A DNA stretch of 64,000 nucleotides. Source: Pseudobdellovibrionaceae bacterium (GTDB lineage Bacteria > Bdellovibrionota > Bdellovibrionia > Bdellovibrionales > Bdellovibrionaceae). The DNA lies in NCBI GenBank assembly GCA_947449255.1, contig CANFQX010000006.1:1-64000 (forward strand), written 5' to 3'. Below, one piece after another: positions 9,341 through 18,265 of this stretch. The notes under the pieces were generated by a model. The model searched no databases. It was not told where the DNA came from and saw only the letters and a list, made by a program, of their open reading frames with translations. Positions within the stretch are counted from its first letter, which is position 1. Each line of letters begins with the position of its first letter. A program made the position numbers and the translations under genes.

Positions 9341-9429
9341 CCCTCGATAAGTATTATCCTACGAGGACATTCTGTTATTTAGCAACTAAGATTAGCAACA
9401 CATAGCATATTCATCTTTGAGGTATTTAG
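9341..9429. promoter_or_regulatory. Divergent promoter/operator region between resB and the barrel-cytochrome operon
   Basis: The short gap holds a direct repeat TTAGCAAC (9379-9386 and 9392-9399, 13 bp start to start) and a small dyad GATAA-GTA-TTATC (9346-9358). On the plus strand TTGTGC, 18 bp and TATTAT form a fair -35/-10 pair. On the minus strand TTGCTA, 18 bp and TAGGAT is a weaker candidate. The arrangement suggests coordinated control of cytochrome maturation and the multihaem cytochrome by one regulator, which is not identified. Confidence 0.35.
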
Positions 9430-10758
9430 TTGAAACCTTTTGCACGTTTGCTCACGTTTCTTTGTTTAATCCCCTGCATTTCTTGGGGCACAAAGTACAA
9501 TGGTCGATTCACCCTTGGAGGATATACTTCCTTGGAGCGGTTTGATTCGGTGACAACAGGCTCTGACAAAAATGACTTTCAAACAGTCTCCTCAAGATTT
9601 TTTATCAAAGGCGAAGACATCAGCAACACCTCCTGGGATGCGGCACTAGACCTGCGAGATAAGCATGATTTTTTTGATAAATTAAACAAAGAAAATCTGA
9701 GCCTCACAGATCGAAATGAATTTCAACTGCGCCAGTTAAGCACTCAAAACTCCAGAGCGAATCAACTTATAACAACTCAATTTGGACGATTTCCGGTTAA
9801 AGAGGTCAGCTCGACTTTTGTCGATGGTGTTCAAGTCGAAGAGCATTGGAGTAAAAGCTGGACCTCATCTCTTTTCGGAGGACTTAATCCTCACAAGGAT
9901 GGACAAAGCTATCTTGAATTTGATTCTAAATCAAATGTCAGTGGACTCACTTTGACCTACAACCAACGTTCTTTGGACTGGAATAGAAACTTCTATGTAA
10001 CACATGCACTCACTTCATTATCTTATGACGGACATGTTGATCGTAATTTTCTATTTCAAAACTTGATTTATCAATGGCAGGAACAAAGCCGCGTTATGAC
10101 TTTGCTATATTATGATTTTGTTCCTCGACCCTATCTCCAGAACGGGTTCCTCAGTTGGCAGCAACAATGGACAGAAACAATAGCCAGCGAACTCAATCAC
10201 ACAACCATAGATGTTATTGAATATTCACGGAGGCAAAGTGTTTTAGAACAGCTGCCCTCAAGCCCCTTCCAAGAAAGCGAAGTTAAATTTATCTATAAGT
10301 TAAATAAACTTCAGGATCGATATTACTTACGCTTTAGCTCCGGAGAAAGAGCCGTGGACGGATTGAAATCCCAGAGCTCCGAATTGGGCTTTATCAGATC
10401 ACAAATTTTTGGTCCGAAATGGGATCTCTACACAGTCTTAGAGTCTAAAAAAAACTTCACTAGTCAAGATGGATACTTTCGGCTTGGTCTTGGATACTTT
10501 AGCCGTAAATGGGAGCTGAATCTAGACACCTCCTATGGGGTGCAGAATAATGATAATGGCACCACGAATCACCCAACATTGATTGATGCAACTTTGGCAT
10601 ATTACCTTTCAAGGAATACCTATGTTGCCTTTTCTGGACAGACCGCTTCAAATGAAGATGTAAAAATAATGAGTGGTTTCTTCAGATTAAGTTATCGCTT
10701 TGGCAACGAGGAGATTCCAGCTGTCCGAGATGGAGCTCCACCTAGAGGTCCCCTATGA
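9430..10758 (+). CDS. Outer-membrane beta-barrel protein paired with multihaem cytochrome
   Basis: 442 residues starting at TTG, with GAGG 8 bases upstream; no ATG competes near it. The signal peptide is residues 1-20. The rest is a series of short amphipathic strands rich in Tyr, Trp, Phe and Gly with polar loops (for example YYLRFSSGE, FFRLSYRFG), as expected for a barrel of roughly 16 strands. The stop overlaps the start of the 30-haem cytochrome (ATGA), so translation is coupled. By analogy with porin-cytochrome conduits of metal reducers, the barrel may seat the cytochrome in the outer membrane. No sequence similarity to MtrB or OmbB was recognised by eye, so that role is inference. Confidence 0.6.
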   Translation: MKPFARLLTFLCLIPCISWGTKYNGRFTLGGYTSLERFDSVTTGSDKNDFQTVSSRFFIKGEDISNTSWDAALDLRDKHDFFDKLNKENLSLTDRNEFQLRQLSTQNSRANQLITTQFGRFPVKEVSSTFVDGVQVEEHWSKSWTSSLFGGLNPHKDGQSYLEFDSKSNVSGLTLTYNQRSLDWNRNFYVTHALTSLSYDGHVDRNFLFQNLIYQWQEQSRVMTLLYYDFVPRPYLQNGFLSWQQQWTETIASELNHTTIDVIEYSRRQSVLEQLPSSPFQESEVKFIYKLNKLQDRYYLRFSSGERAVDGLKSQSSELGFIRSQIFGPKWDLYTVLESKKNFTSQDGYFRLGLGYFSRKWELNLDTSYGVQNNDNGTTNHPTLIDATLAYYLSRNTYVAFSGQTASNEDVKIMSGFFRLSYRFGNEEIPAVRDGAPPRGPL

Positions 10759-13298
10759 TAAAGTTATGGCTTACATTTATGATCCTGATTATTTCCATAA
10801 CTACCCTAGGTCAGTCGGAGGGAATATTAAATAAACTGCTTGCCCCTGGACCACTGATGAAGGGACATGCCGAATTTGAAAAAAAAGACTGCTTAAAGTG
10901 TCACGAGGCTGGAAAAGGCGTTTCTAACACTCAATGCTTAGATTGCCATAAGCCCATCAAAAAATTTGTCGACGCAAAAAAAAGCTTCCATGGACTAACA
11001 CAACAAACATGCACTGAATGTCACTCTGACCACAAAGGGAGGGACTATGACTCTCTCGCTGTTGATGAAAAGACTTTTAATCACGGCCAAAAGACTGGGT
11101 ATACACTTGAAGGAAAACATTCTGAGCTCAAATGTGCCGAATGTCATAAAACAAAATACACCGAAAAATCAATCCGAGCGGGTAAAACAAGATACTTTGG
11201 AGCCCAAGCTTCTTGCGTAAGCTGCCATAAAAAAGATGATAAACATCAATTTAAGGGTGAGTGGGCCAAAAAAGATTGCAACTCTTGTCATTCCCTTAAG
11301 TCCTGGAAAACAGAAATTAAGTTCGATCACTTTAAAGACACCGGTTACAAATTAGAAGGCAAGCATGCCGAAATGAAATGTGCCGACTGTCATGGTCCAA
11401 ATAAAACAACCAAAAAAATCACTTATAAATGGACTCGCTTGAAGCAACAGCAGTGTCTCACTTGCCATGCTGACCTACATAAAAACAACCTCTCTAAAAA
11501 ATTTCAAAATGGCCAATGCCTAAAATGTCATTCTCAAACTGAATGGAAAATCCCAAAATTCAATCATCAAGTCACTGGCTACCCACTGCGAGGAAAGCAT
11601 TTCGAAATCAACTGTATCGAATGTCACGACCAGAAGAGCCTTTTTGGTAAAAAAGCAGCCAAATCAGGGACTGATAAAAAAAGTGAAGTGAAAAAAGAAA
11701 TTAAGCTAGAGAATAAAATTGATGCAAAACACTTTAACTTCACTGGACTTAAGCCAGCCTGTTTAAGCTGCCATACTGACTATCACAAATTTGGCAAGAT
11801 CAAGACCGAACACTTCCAAGATCCCAATAAGTGCCAAAACTGCCACACAGAGACCAGCTGGAAAAAAGTAACTGCTTTTGATCACAATAAGCAGACTCAT
11901 TTTGTCATTGATGGGAAACATCAAGAGATCAACTGCCTTGGCTGTCACGTTGAGAATATTGTCACCAAAAAACCACTGCCCATTGGGATCTACAAATGGT
12001 CACAGCTGAAAGCAAAAAACTGTGAAACTTGCCATCAAAGTCCTCATTTAAAATCCTTCAGCTCCGCACTTTTGAAAAAGCAGTGCACGGAATGTCACAT
12101 TACTAGCAGCTGGTACGATATGAAATCAGGGACCAGTTTTGACCATAGCAAGACTCGATTACCTCTCTCTGGAGCCCACACACAAACAAAATGTGCTGAC
12201 TGTCATGGCAAAAGTGGTAAGCAAGTCTTTAAGTTTAAATCCGTAGATCTAAAATTCTGCATTGATTGTCATCAAAATATTCATACAAACCAATTTTCTA
12301 AATCCCTCAATATTCAAAATTGTTCTCAATGCCATCGCACTGAAAACTTTAAGGATAGATTGAACTTTGATCATTCTACGACCCGGTATCCATTGGATGA
12401 ATCACACAACAAAATCAAATGCGAAGAATGCCACAAACCCAGCGGCCAAGAGATCTTCCTTTTGAAGCCAAATATTCATAGATTAAACAAAGCCAGTCTG
12501 CCTGATAAATTTGCATTTAAATTAACTCAATTTAAAATGCCCAAAGTAGAGAAGACAGAATGCTTAGCCTGCCATACAGATTATCATAACGGCCAATTGG
12601 GCAGCCAGTGTCTCAATTGCCACTCGATAACAGAATGGAAAGAGACCAAGTTTGAGCACAACAAGCAAAGTCGATTTCAAATTCTTGGAAAACATGAAAA
12701 TGTGAAGTGCAGCGAGTGCCACAAGCCACTTTCAAATCAGTTTGTGTCTTACAAGAATAAGCAAAGAAATGTGACCCTTTTCAAACCCCTTGCAGCTCAA
12801 TGCAACACTTGTCACAAAGATGTTCACAGTGGCTCCTTCGGTAAAAAATGTGAAGAATGTCATACTGAAAAAGGATGGAAAATCACCAAGGACTTCCATA
12901 AGAATTTCACTTTAACTGGTGTCCATTATTCATTGGCCTGCAATGAATGTCATCGGGGCGAGCGAAAACTATCCGGCATGAGCAATCAGTGTCTTACATG
13001 CCATGCAAAAGATGATGTCCACAGTGGCACTTTGCCACAATGCCAGGAATGTCACCGCCAACAGTTTTGGGAAGTCGCGGGGTTCAAACATTCCCTCACC
13101 CAGTTCCCACTGCGAGGTGCTCATCGTACACTAGACTGTATGGAGTGCCATAAAACTGGAACCTACAAAGGACTTAGTTCACAATGTGCGAGCTGCCATC
13201 TGCAAGCTGCAATTTCCACTATAAAATTCAACCATGTGGCGGAGCCAAACTTTATGAGCCGCTGTACAGAATGTCATAAGAATCACTTCAAGTGGTGA
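10755..13298 (+). CDS. 30-haem c-type cytochrome (cytochrome c3/c7-like repeats)
   Basis: 847 residues with a signal peptide (1-19). Thirty canonical CxxCH motifs are counted, spread from residue 46 to near the C-terminus. Many occur in a repeat of the form F.H..(T)GY.L.GKH....C..CH followed by a second CxxCH 25-60 residues on; the extra His residues are candidate distal ligands. A Lys/Glu-rich linker (about residues 300-325) and another near 580-600 separate haem blocks. Translation is coupled to the barrel gene by a 4-bp overlap. Likely periplasmic or surface-exposed long-range electron carrier, matured by the ResB/CcsA pair encoded nearby. Its gene ends directly against the convergent tlpA-like gene, with no spacer. 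Terminal acceptor or donor is unknown. Confidence 0.88.
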   Translation: MIKLWLTFMILIISITTLGQSEGILNKLLAPGPLMKGHAEFEKKDCLKCHEAGKGVSNTQCLDCHKPIKKFVDAKKSFHGLTQQTCTECHSDHKGRDYDSLAVDEKTFNHGQKTGYTLEGKHSELKCAECHKTKYTEKSIRAGKTRYFGAQASCVSCHKKDDKHQFKGEWAKKDCNSCHSLKSWKTEIKFDHFKDTGYKLEGKHAEMKCADCHGPNKTTKKITYKWTRLKQQQCLTCHADLHKNNLSKKFQNGQCLKCHSQTEWKIPKFNHQVTGYPLRGKHFEINCIECHDQKSLFGKKAAKSGTDKKSEVKKEIKLENKIDAKHFNFTGLKPACLSCHTDYHKFGKIKTEHFQDPNKCQNCHTETSWKKVTAFDHNKQTHFVIDGKHQEINCLGCHVENIVTKKPLPIGIYKWSQLKAKNCETCHQSPHLKSFSSALLKKQCTECHITSSWYDMKSGTSFDHSKTRLPLSGAHTQTKCADCHGKSGKQVFKFKSVDLKFCIDCHQNIHTNQFSKSLNIQNCSQCHRTENFKDRLNFDHSTTRYPLDESHNKIKCEECHKPSGQEIFLLKPNIHRLNKASLPDKFAFKLTQFKMPKVEKTECLACHTDYHNGQLGSQCLNCHSITEWKETKFEHNKQSRFQILGKHENVKCSECHKPLSNQFVSYKNKQRNVTLFKPLAAQCNTCHKDVHSGSFGKKCEECHTEKGWKITKDFHKNFTLTGVHYSLACNECHRGERKLSGMSNQCLTCHAKDDVHSGTLPQCQECHRQQFWEVAGFKHSLTQFPLRGAHRTLDCMECHKTGTYKGLSSQCASCHLQAAISTIKFNHVAEPNFMSRCTECHKNHFKW

Positions 13299-13814
13299 TT
13301 AATTATTGATCAATTTTGAAAAGAAGCTTTCAACTTGGGGGTTTTCGAATGAAATCGAGCCCTCAAATTTTTGAATCAGCTTGAAATCTCTTCCATAGAC
13401 ATAAGTTTCAGGTAACTTATAAATATTGTACTTTTGAGACCACCTACGACTTTGGTCATGAATAAGAAATACGTTGGCGTTTTTTGCCGCAGGAAAAAGT
13501 TTTAAGAATTTTTGCATTTCTTTGGCGCTCTCGTCTTCAGAGACTGAAATAAGAACAACCCCTTTGGGAAATTTTTTGACCAGTTTTAAAAGCGAAGGTG
13601 TTTCCTGCATACACGCCGGACACCAGGAGGCCCAAAAATTCAAAATGATGATTTTGCCCTGCAAACTGCTTTCCGGAATTTTATCTCCATTAAATGTCAC
13701 AGACTCAGCAACCTGCATTTTCAGTTGATTATCGGCATTCGACTGATCATTCTTTTTTGTGCATGATAGGGATAAAAACAAGAAGCATAGCAAGAGCATA
13801 TTTTTTAAAATCAC
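13299..13814 (-). CDS. TlpA/ResA-like thiol-disulfide oxidoreductase lipoprotein
   Basis: 171 residues from a GTG with AAAGGG 6 bases upstream; an ATG at 13859 in the same frame lacks a ribosome site. The short signal ends LSLSC with Cys18 as lipid site. The thioredoxin fold follows, with active site WCPAC (Cys65/Cys68) and downstream cis-Pro region (KLPETYVYG). Members reduce the CxxCH cysteines of apocytochromes before haem attachment, which fits the adjacent 30-haem cytochrome and ResB/CcsA genes. It is convergent with the cytochrome gene, stop to stop. Confidence 0.8.
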   Translation of the reverse strand: MILKNMLLLCFLFLSLSCTKKNDQSNADNQLKMQVAESVTFNGDKIPESSLQGKIIILNFWASWCPACMQETPSLLKLVKKFPKGVVLISVSEDESAKEMQKFLKLFPAAKNANVFLIHDQSRRWSQKYNIYKLPETYVYGRDFKLIQKFEGSISFENPQVESFFSKLINN

Positions 13815-13921
13815 TTTTTTCCCTTTTGACAGTTTTTTAAATGCTTCACCTAAAGACATTAAAGCATTGCAACTCTCAAATCCATTCTGATTTTAAAAAT
13901 ATATTGATTTGGCTTTCTGAC

Positions 13922-14299
13922 TTATTTGATTCCAGCCGGACAAAAGCCTGGTCGTGGACCTATTGATGGAAATTGCCTGCAAGTATCAGGTCTCTGCTCA
14001 TAAACCGTGCAAAGTCGCGTCGTTGAATTTAAAAATCGACAGTCCTGATTTTCTTTTTGAGCTAATATAAAAAACTCTGTCCCTTTTTGATAGGACTGAA
14101 TGAATCCTTCCTTAAATAGCCGCTTCGCAAGTTTACTGATCGACCCCACGGCCTCAGCTTCAGTCGCAAGCCCCAAACTAAGCAAATCTGAGATTTTAAT
14201 TTCAACGGGCATTGTACAGCAGCCACCCCAGCAGCCATTGCATAATGTATTTTGGTATTCTTTCCAAGTTGAGGGACGATATATATCAATTTTTTGCAT
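13922..14299 (-). CDS. YkgJ-like cysteine-cluster protein
   Basis: 125 residues with the Cys pattern of the YkgJ/Fe-S (zinc) cluster family: CNGCWGGCC near residues 19-27, then C near 87, C near 97, and RPDTCRQFP near 103 with a final FCPAG. Such small proteins bind a metal or Fe-S cluster; their function is largely unknown. The gene lies 14 bp after the polysaccharide deacetylase on the same strand and could be the last gene of that operon. A second family member occurs at 26612-27067. Confidence 0.7.
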   Translation of the reverse strand: MQKIDIYRPSTWKEYQNTLCNGCWGGCCTMPVEIKISDLLSLGLATEAEAVGSISKLAKRLFKEGFIQSYQKGTEFFILAQKENQDCRFLNSTTRLCTVYEQRPDTCRQFPSIGPRPGFCPAGIK

Positions 14300-14313
14300 T
14301 TAAAAACTCAATA

Positions 14314-15453
14314 TTAAGGTAGCTTCTTTCGAATCAGTTTACTGTTGTACTTCAATTTCGGATCAGAAGACTGAAGCAATACCACGCTATACCCTCTGGT
14401 ATAAAGCTCTCGTAAGAATTCCGGCAGAATTTCTGCGGTTCGGCGCTGAATATCATGAAAAAGAACAATTCCTAAGCCGCGAGCCTCAATCTGCGCTAAA
14501 GTATTATGTATAAGATGACTGTTGCTTTGTGCTCGCCAGTCCTGACTGTCTATATTCCAATAAAACTCACCCGTTGACGACATTTTTAGATAATTTCTGA
14601 GGTTTGGCGCTGAAGCTCCATAGGGAAACCGAAAAATTGGATCGACCCATCCAAGAACATCATAAACAGCCTGATGACCTCCGCGAATTTCAGCAACGGC
14701 CGCATCAAAAGTGTACTGATGTCCCCCATTTGCCCTTCCACACTCCTTGAGATTTCCAATGCAGGAGTGGGTGATGCTATGAGATCCAACCATGTGCCCA
14801 TCCGCAGCCACCAATTTGGTGATCTCAGAATTCAAGCGTACAGCTTTTCCTAGCTCAAAAAAGTGGGCTTTAGCATTCACTTCCTTTAAAGAACGTAAGA
14901 TTGAGCGAGTGTAGGAGTCACTCGGACCATCATCAAAAGTTAAAACAATCTCTTTTTTTGCAACGTCCCCAGAATAAGCAAGATACCCCTTAGAGTAATC
15001 TCTAAGCTGGACGTTATCTTGGAACTTAAAATTATTTGATGATCGTTGAGATCTGAGTGCATTCACTTGCACGCTCAAATTACTTCGCTCAGCCGCAAAA
15101 TATTCGTCTAATCTTTGTAATAAAGCGTCTTTACAGCCCGCAATAAAAAACTGATTTGATTCCCTGCGAATTTCTTCTTCGAAAATGGACAAGGATTGGC
15201 CACTCAATCCTATCAGCTTTTCACAAACCTCTGACATCAGCTTCTCTTTTTCACTCTCTGATTCCGCAGCTTGGTTGCGCCATTCGCCAAAGATCACTTC
15301 CGGATGCCCGGAGGAGGAGTCCCATTCTACGATTGTCTTGGCTGATTGATTATCTTCGATTGATTGATTGATTTTATTTTCAACTTTTCCACCGCAACCA
15401 ATCAAAAAACATAAACCTGACAAATAAATTCCGAGTCCTGCACGCTTCTTCAT
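14314..15453 (-). CDS. Polysaccharide deacetylase lipoprotein (NodB homology)
   Basis: 379 residues. Lipoprotein signal with LIGC (Cys20), then a helical, charged region to about residue 150, then a NodB domain. The catalytic set is intact: TFDDGP (Asp174/Asp175), SHSITH (His225/His229), RFPYGAS, and LFHDI near the end. These enzymes remove N-acetyl groups from chitin-like glycans, peptidoglycan or exopolysaccharide using a divalent metal. It is downstream of Wzz-like, O-antigen ligase-like and SLBB genes, so a surface polysaccharide is the likely substrate, although peptidoglycan is also possible in a predatory lineage. Four GATT units at 15358-15373 lie in the linker after the lipid site. 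Confidence 0.8.
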   Translation of the reverse strand: MKKRAGLGIYLSGLCFLIGCGGKVENKINQSIEDNQSAKTIVEWDSSSGHPEVIFGEWRNQAAESESEKEKLMSEVCEKLIGLSGQSLSIFEEEIRRESNQFFIAGCKDALLQRLDEYFAAERSNLSVQVNALRSQRSSNNFKFQDNVQLRDYSKGYLAYSGDVAKKEIVLTFDDGPSDSYTRSILRSLKEVNAKAHFFELGKAVRLNSEITKLVAADGHMVGSHSITHSCIGNLKECGRANGGHQYTFDAAVAEIRGGHQAVYDVLGWVDPIFRFPYGASAPNLRNYLKMSSTGEFYWNIDSQDWRAQSNSHLIHNTLAQIEARGLGIVLFHDIQRRTAEILPEFLRELYTRGYSVVLLQSSDPKLKYNSKLIRKKLP

Positions 15454-15490
15454 ATTTCTTCCTCAAATCGTTCTCTAATTTTAAATTAAT

Positions 15491-16858
15491 CTACAAAACT
15501 GATATTTCTGGCTGCTTTTCTTGTGAACTTTCACTGTCCATAAAACTCAGATCAGCACTATTAAATGGTTTAACCCCAGCCTTAAAACAGTTAGAAAAGC
15601 CAATATTCTTCTCTTTCGAATGAACATCGTGAAAATAAGTTGGATTCCACAAAAATTTAAAATACACGACAAAACATCCCAAAACTTGACTCAATAAAAT
15701 AGAAATCATGGCCAAGGAGGAAAGACTTAACAGTGGCAAGGTGTTCTCGATTCGAGCTCTTTCCAGCACCTCAAATCGAGTATCAATTGAGAATTTTGCA
15801 GCTTCCAGCTTTTCAAGAGCAGTACTGAGCTCTCTATATCTCAGATATTCAATTTCAGATTTCTTTTTCAACGTCTCGGAGATTTCCGATTGATGGGGAA
15901 CCTGCTTTAAATCTGTCTTCAAACGACTCACAGTAAGCAAAACTTCGCCAAGCTTACCCTCCAAGATTTCATTTTCTGAATTTATTGAAGATATTCTTCC
16001 AGCAATTCCATAGAGTGCACTTTCATTCAATCCCGTTCGCTGCTGCTCTAAGCGATTAATAAGATTTTTATTCTCAGCAATTTTCATTTTAATTTCATTT
16101 GTACGTACGAATAACTCAGCAACGTAATCGGCAATTTTGTCTTTGGATGCAAATGGGATTAAATTATCTTTCAAACTTTGGTTTCCGACAATCTGTGCGC
16201 CCAGATTTTTAAGATTTAAATCCGCGTGCTCTTTTTGCTCGGCAATAAAGACTTCAATTTTTGAGATCTCTTGGAGCTCCCGCTTCATTAATTCACTGAT
16301 GGCAAGTTCACTCATCGTATTTGCAATAAACAAGGAGATTCCTCTATTGGGCGAGGACACTGCGATTTTTATTTGGAAATCAGATTCTAAAGTGACTTTA
16401 ATCCAATGGTCCAATTTTTGTAACAGTTCAATTTTCTTTTCTTCGCCGCTAAAATTGTTTAGATAATGATCTCTAAAATTTTCGAAACCTTGTCTTTCAT
16501 CAAAACTAATCTTTGAACTATTTCCACGTCGAGAAATTTCCAGCAATAAAGCCTCAAAAAATTCTCTGTTTTTCAAGAACTCGATTTGCCTTGAAAGCAG
16601 GCTAGATCCCTTTTTAGCCTCTTGAACAGATTTTGAAAGTCCAAAAAATTGACTAGAAAAAGCTTGCAATGAAGAGTTTTGGGAATCATTAAAAACGACG
16701 ATTGCATTGGCAACATAGGGCATTCGGAGCATAAAAAGCAAAATACTTCCGCTAAAAAATAGAGCTGCAAAGGATAAAAAAAAGCGCCAGTGGGCTAAAC
16801 AAACTGCAAAAATGTCTTTGACTGATAAATCCGCATCCGCTGTTTGGTTCTCTTTCAT
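15491..16858 (-). CDS. Wzz/GumC-like polysaccharide chain-length determinant
   Basis: 455 residues. The ATG at 16858 is preferred over the in-frame GTG at 16873 because GGAGGGGAGG lies between them. The layout is typical: membrane helix near residues 27-47, a long periplasmic coiled-coil region (about 150-370), and a second helix near 385-405, then a short cytoplasmic tail. No Walker motifs follow, so the tyrosine-kinase domain of fused versions is absent. It would set polymer length and bridge to the export machinery. It is in one transcript with the SLBB and O-antigen ligase-like genes. Confidence 0.75.
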   Translation of the reverse strand: MKENQTADADLSVKDIFAVCLAHWRFFLSFAALFFSGSILLFMLRMPYVANAIVVFNDSQNSSLQAFSSQFFGLSKSVQEAKKGSSLLSRQIEFLKNREFFEALLLEISRRGNSSKISFDERQGFENFRDHYLNNFSGEEKKIELLQKLDHWIKVTLESDFQIKIAVSSPNRGISLFIANTMSELAISELMKRELQEISKIEVFIAEQKEHADLNLKNLGAQIVGNQSLKDNLIPFASKDKIADYVAELFVRTNEIKMKIAENKNLINRLEQQRTGLNESALYGIAGRISSINSENEILEGKLGEVLLTVSRLKTDLKQVPHQSEISETLKKKSEIEYLRYRELSTALEKLEAAKFSIDTRFEVLERARIENTLPLLSLSSLAMISILLSQVLGCFVVYFKFLWNPTYFHDVHSKEKNIGFSNCFKAGVKPFNSADLSFMDSESSQEKQPEISVL

Positions 16859-16981
16859 TAGCCTCCCCTCCACGGACCCAAAAAATGGGGACGTGAATAT
16901 AGTTCAGCATTTCTTGTGCCACTTTTTTTAAGATTTTGCCTGTGTTTTATCAGCAATGAAAATTACGAGCGGGAAAATAAT

Positions 16982-18265
16982 TCAAGCCAGAACATTTTTT
17001 GTCGCCAAAACTGCTAACATTCCGAACATTAGCCAGTATATTCGATCGGCCATACCGCCGATGGAAAGATGAACATGATAAATCATTAATATTGGCAGGT
17101 GAGTCAAAATATATACAGCAATTTGTTTTTGTGGAAACGGAACCTCAGCAAGAACCTTAAGCCCCCCCACCAAACAGACAAGAACTGCCATCAGTGACCA
17201 CAAAACCAACGGCCAACCCCCAGTCACCCCAGCTGAGATAAAAACGTTGTGAGGGTCCTTCATCGCATTATAATTGCTGACATCAACATCATGCCCTGAA
17301 GTGAATTTCGATAAGAGACCATGCCCAAGCCAAGGCTGCTCTTTAAAAGTTTCATATCCCCGCAAAACCTCATCCCACCGTGATCCCACACCATCCTGTG
17401 CTTGACGTGCGCCCAAGGCGGCCTTTCCCGTAGCAACCGCCTCTGCATATTCATAAGTATCTAAACCAAAAAAAACGGTAAAGCTTAAAATGAAGCTAAG
17501 CACCGACATTTTGAAAACCAGTCCCAGATGAGTTTTGACACTGTGAAAGATCAAGATCAGAGCCGCTGCACACATTGCAGCCAATACTGATGACCTTGTC
17601 CCAGTCATCACGATAGCGAGGAAGCTAAATGCGACAAGAACAAAGGACCAAATATTATGTTTCATTTTCTTTAAAAAAAGAAATTCATCTAGATTCAAAA
17701 TAAAGGCCACAGTAGCACAGGTCACCATATGGGGGATATGTTTAAAAATACCGATAAAACGGCCGCCCTTAAAAAGGACTGAGCCTGCTATTGGTAGCAG
17801 AAGAATCGAAATAAAAACTAAACTTGAGGACCATTTTTTGACGTAACTTACTATCCGATCAACACTCCACAAACTGGGAATAGCAACCCCATAGACCAAC
17901 ACCATAAATACTGACATCAAAAGTGATCCTATTTGCAAGAGTGGTGAGTCTTCAATGTTAACATAGATAATTTGAAAAATGGTTTGCATGCAGAGAATTG
18001 CAATCAAAAAGAAAACGATCCAAAAATAGAGACCATTCATCTTAAAATATCGGGGTCCCTTGATCCACAACAGCTGCAGGGGTAAACCGAAAATCAATAC
18101 TCCTGCCATATTCAAATAGGGATGCAACCCATGTTGAAATATTAAAAAAGAAAACTCACTGGGCACCACAAAAAATACTGCAAATGATATTTTTGAAATA
18201 AAAATCAACGACAACAATGCCTTAATTAAAAAGCTTTGACGAAGTTCAGACATCTCTTTTTTCAT
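16982..18265 (-). CDS. O-antigen ligase / Wzy-like polymerase family membrane protein
   Basis: 427 residues with about ten to eleven membrane helices and the periplasmic loop motifs of the WaaL/Wzy family: GGRFIGIFKHIPH near residue 165, GTRSSVLAAM near 215, WLGHGL near 310 and DPHNVFI near 330. The start overlaps the SLBB gene stop (ATGA). With Wzz-like and SLBB neighbours, polymerisation of a surface polysaccharide is the more likely job than transfer to lipid A, but the two are not separable by sequence reading. Confidence 0.75.
   Translation of the reverse strand: MKKEMSELRQSFLIKALLSLIFISKISFAVFFVVPSEFSFLIFQHGLHPYLNMAGVLIFGLPLQLLWIKGPRYFKMNGLYFWIVFFLIAILCMQTIFQIIYVNIEDSPLLQIGSLLMSVFMVLVYGVAIPSLWSVDRIVSYVKKWSSSLVFISILLLPIAGSVLFKGGRFIGIFKHIPHMVTCATVAFILNLDEFLFLKKMKHNIWSFVLVAFSFLAIVMTGTRSSVLAAMCAAALILIFHSVKTHLGLVFKMSVLSFILSFTVFFGLDTYEYAEAVATGKAALGARQAQDGVGSRWDEVLRGYETFKEQPWLGHGLLSKFTSGHDVDVSNYNAMKDPHNVFISAGVTGGWPLVLWSLMAVLVCLVGGLKVLAEVPFPQKQIAVYILTHLPILMIYHVHLSIGGMADRIYWLMFGMLAVLATKNVLA

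Noticed and set aside
5774-13859. Direct naming of the barrel-cytochrome pair as MtrAB
   Set aside because: Haem count and sizes differ from MtrA/MtrB and no specific similarity was recognised; kept as a putative conduit only.
15358-15373. Tetranucleotide run (four GATT units) in the deacetylase gene as a phase-variation switch
   Set aside because: Only four units; too short for typical slippage and the frame is intact.
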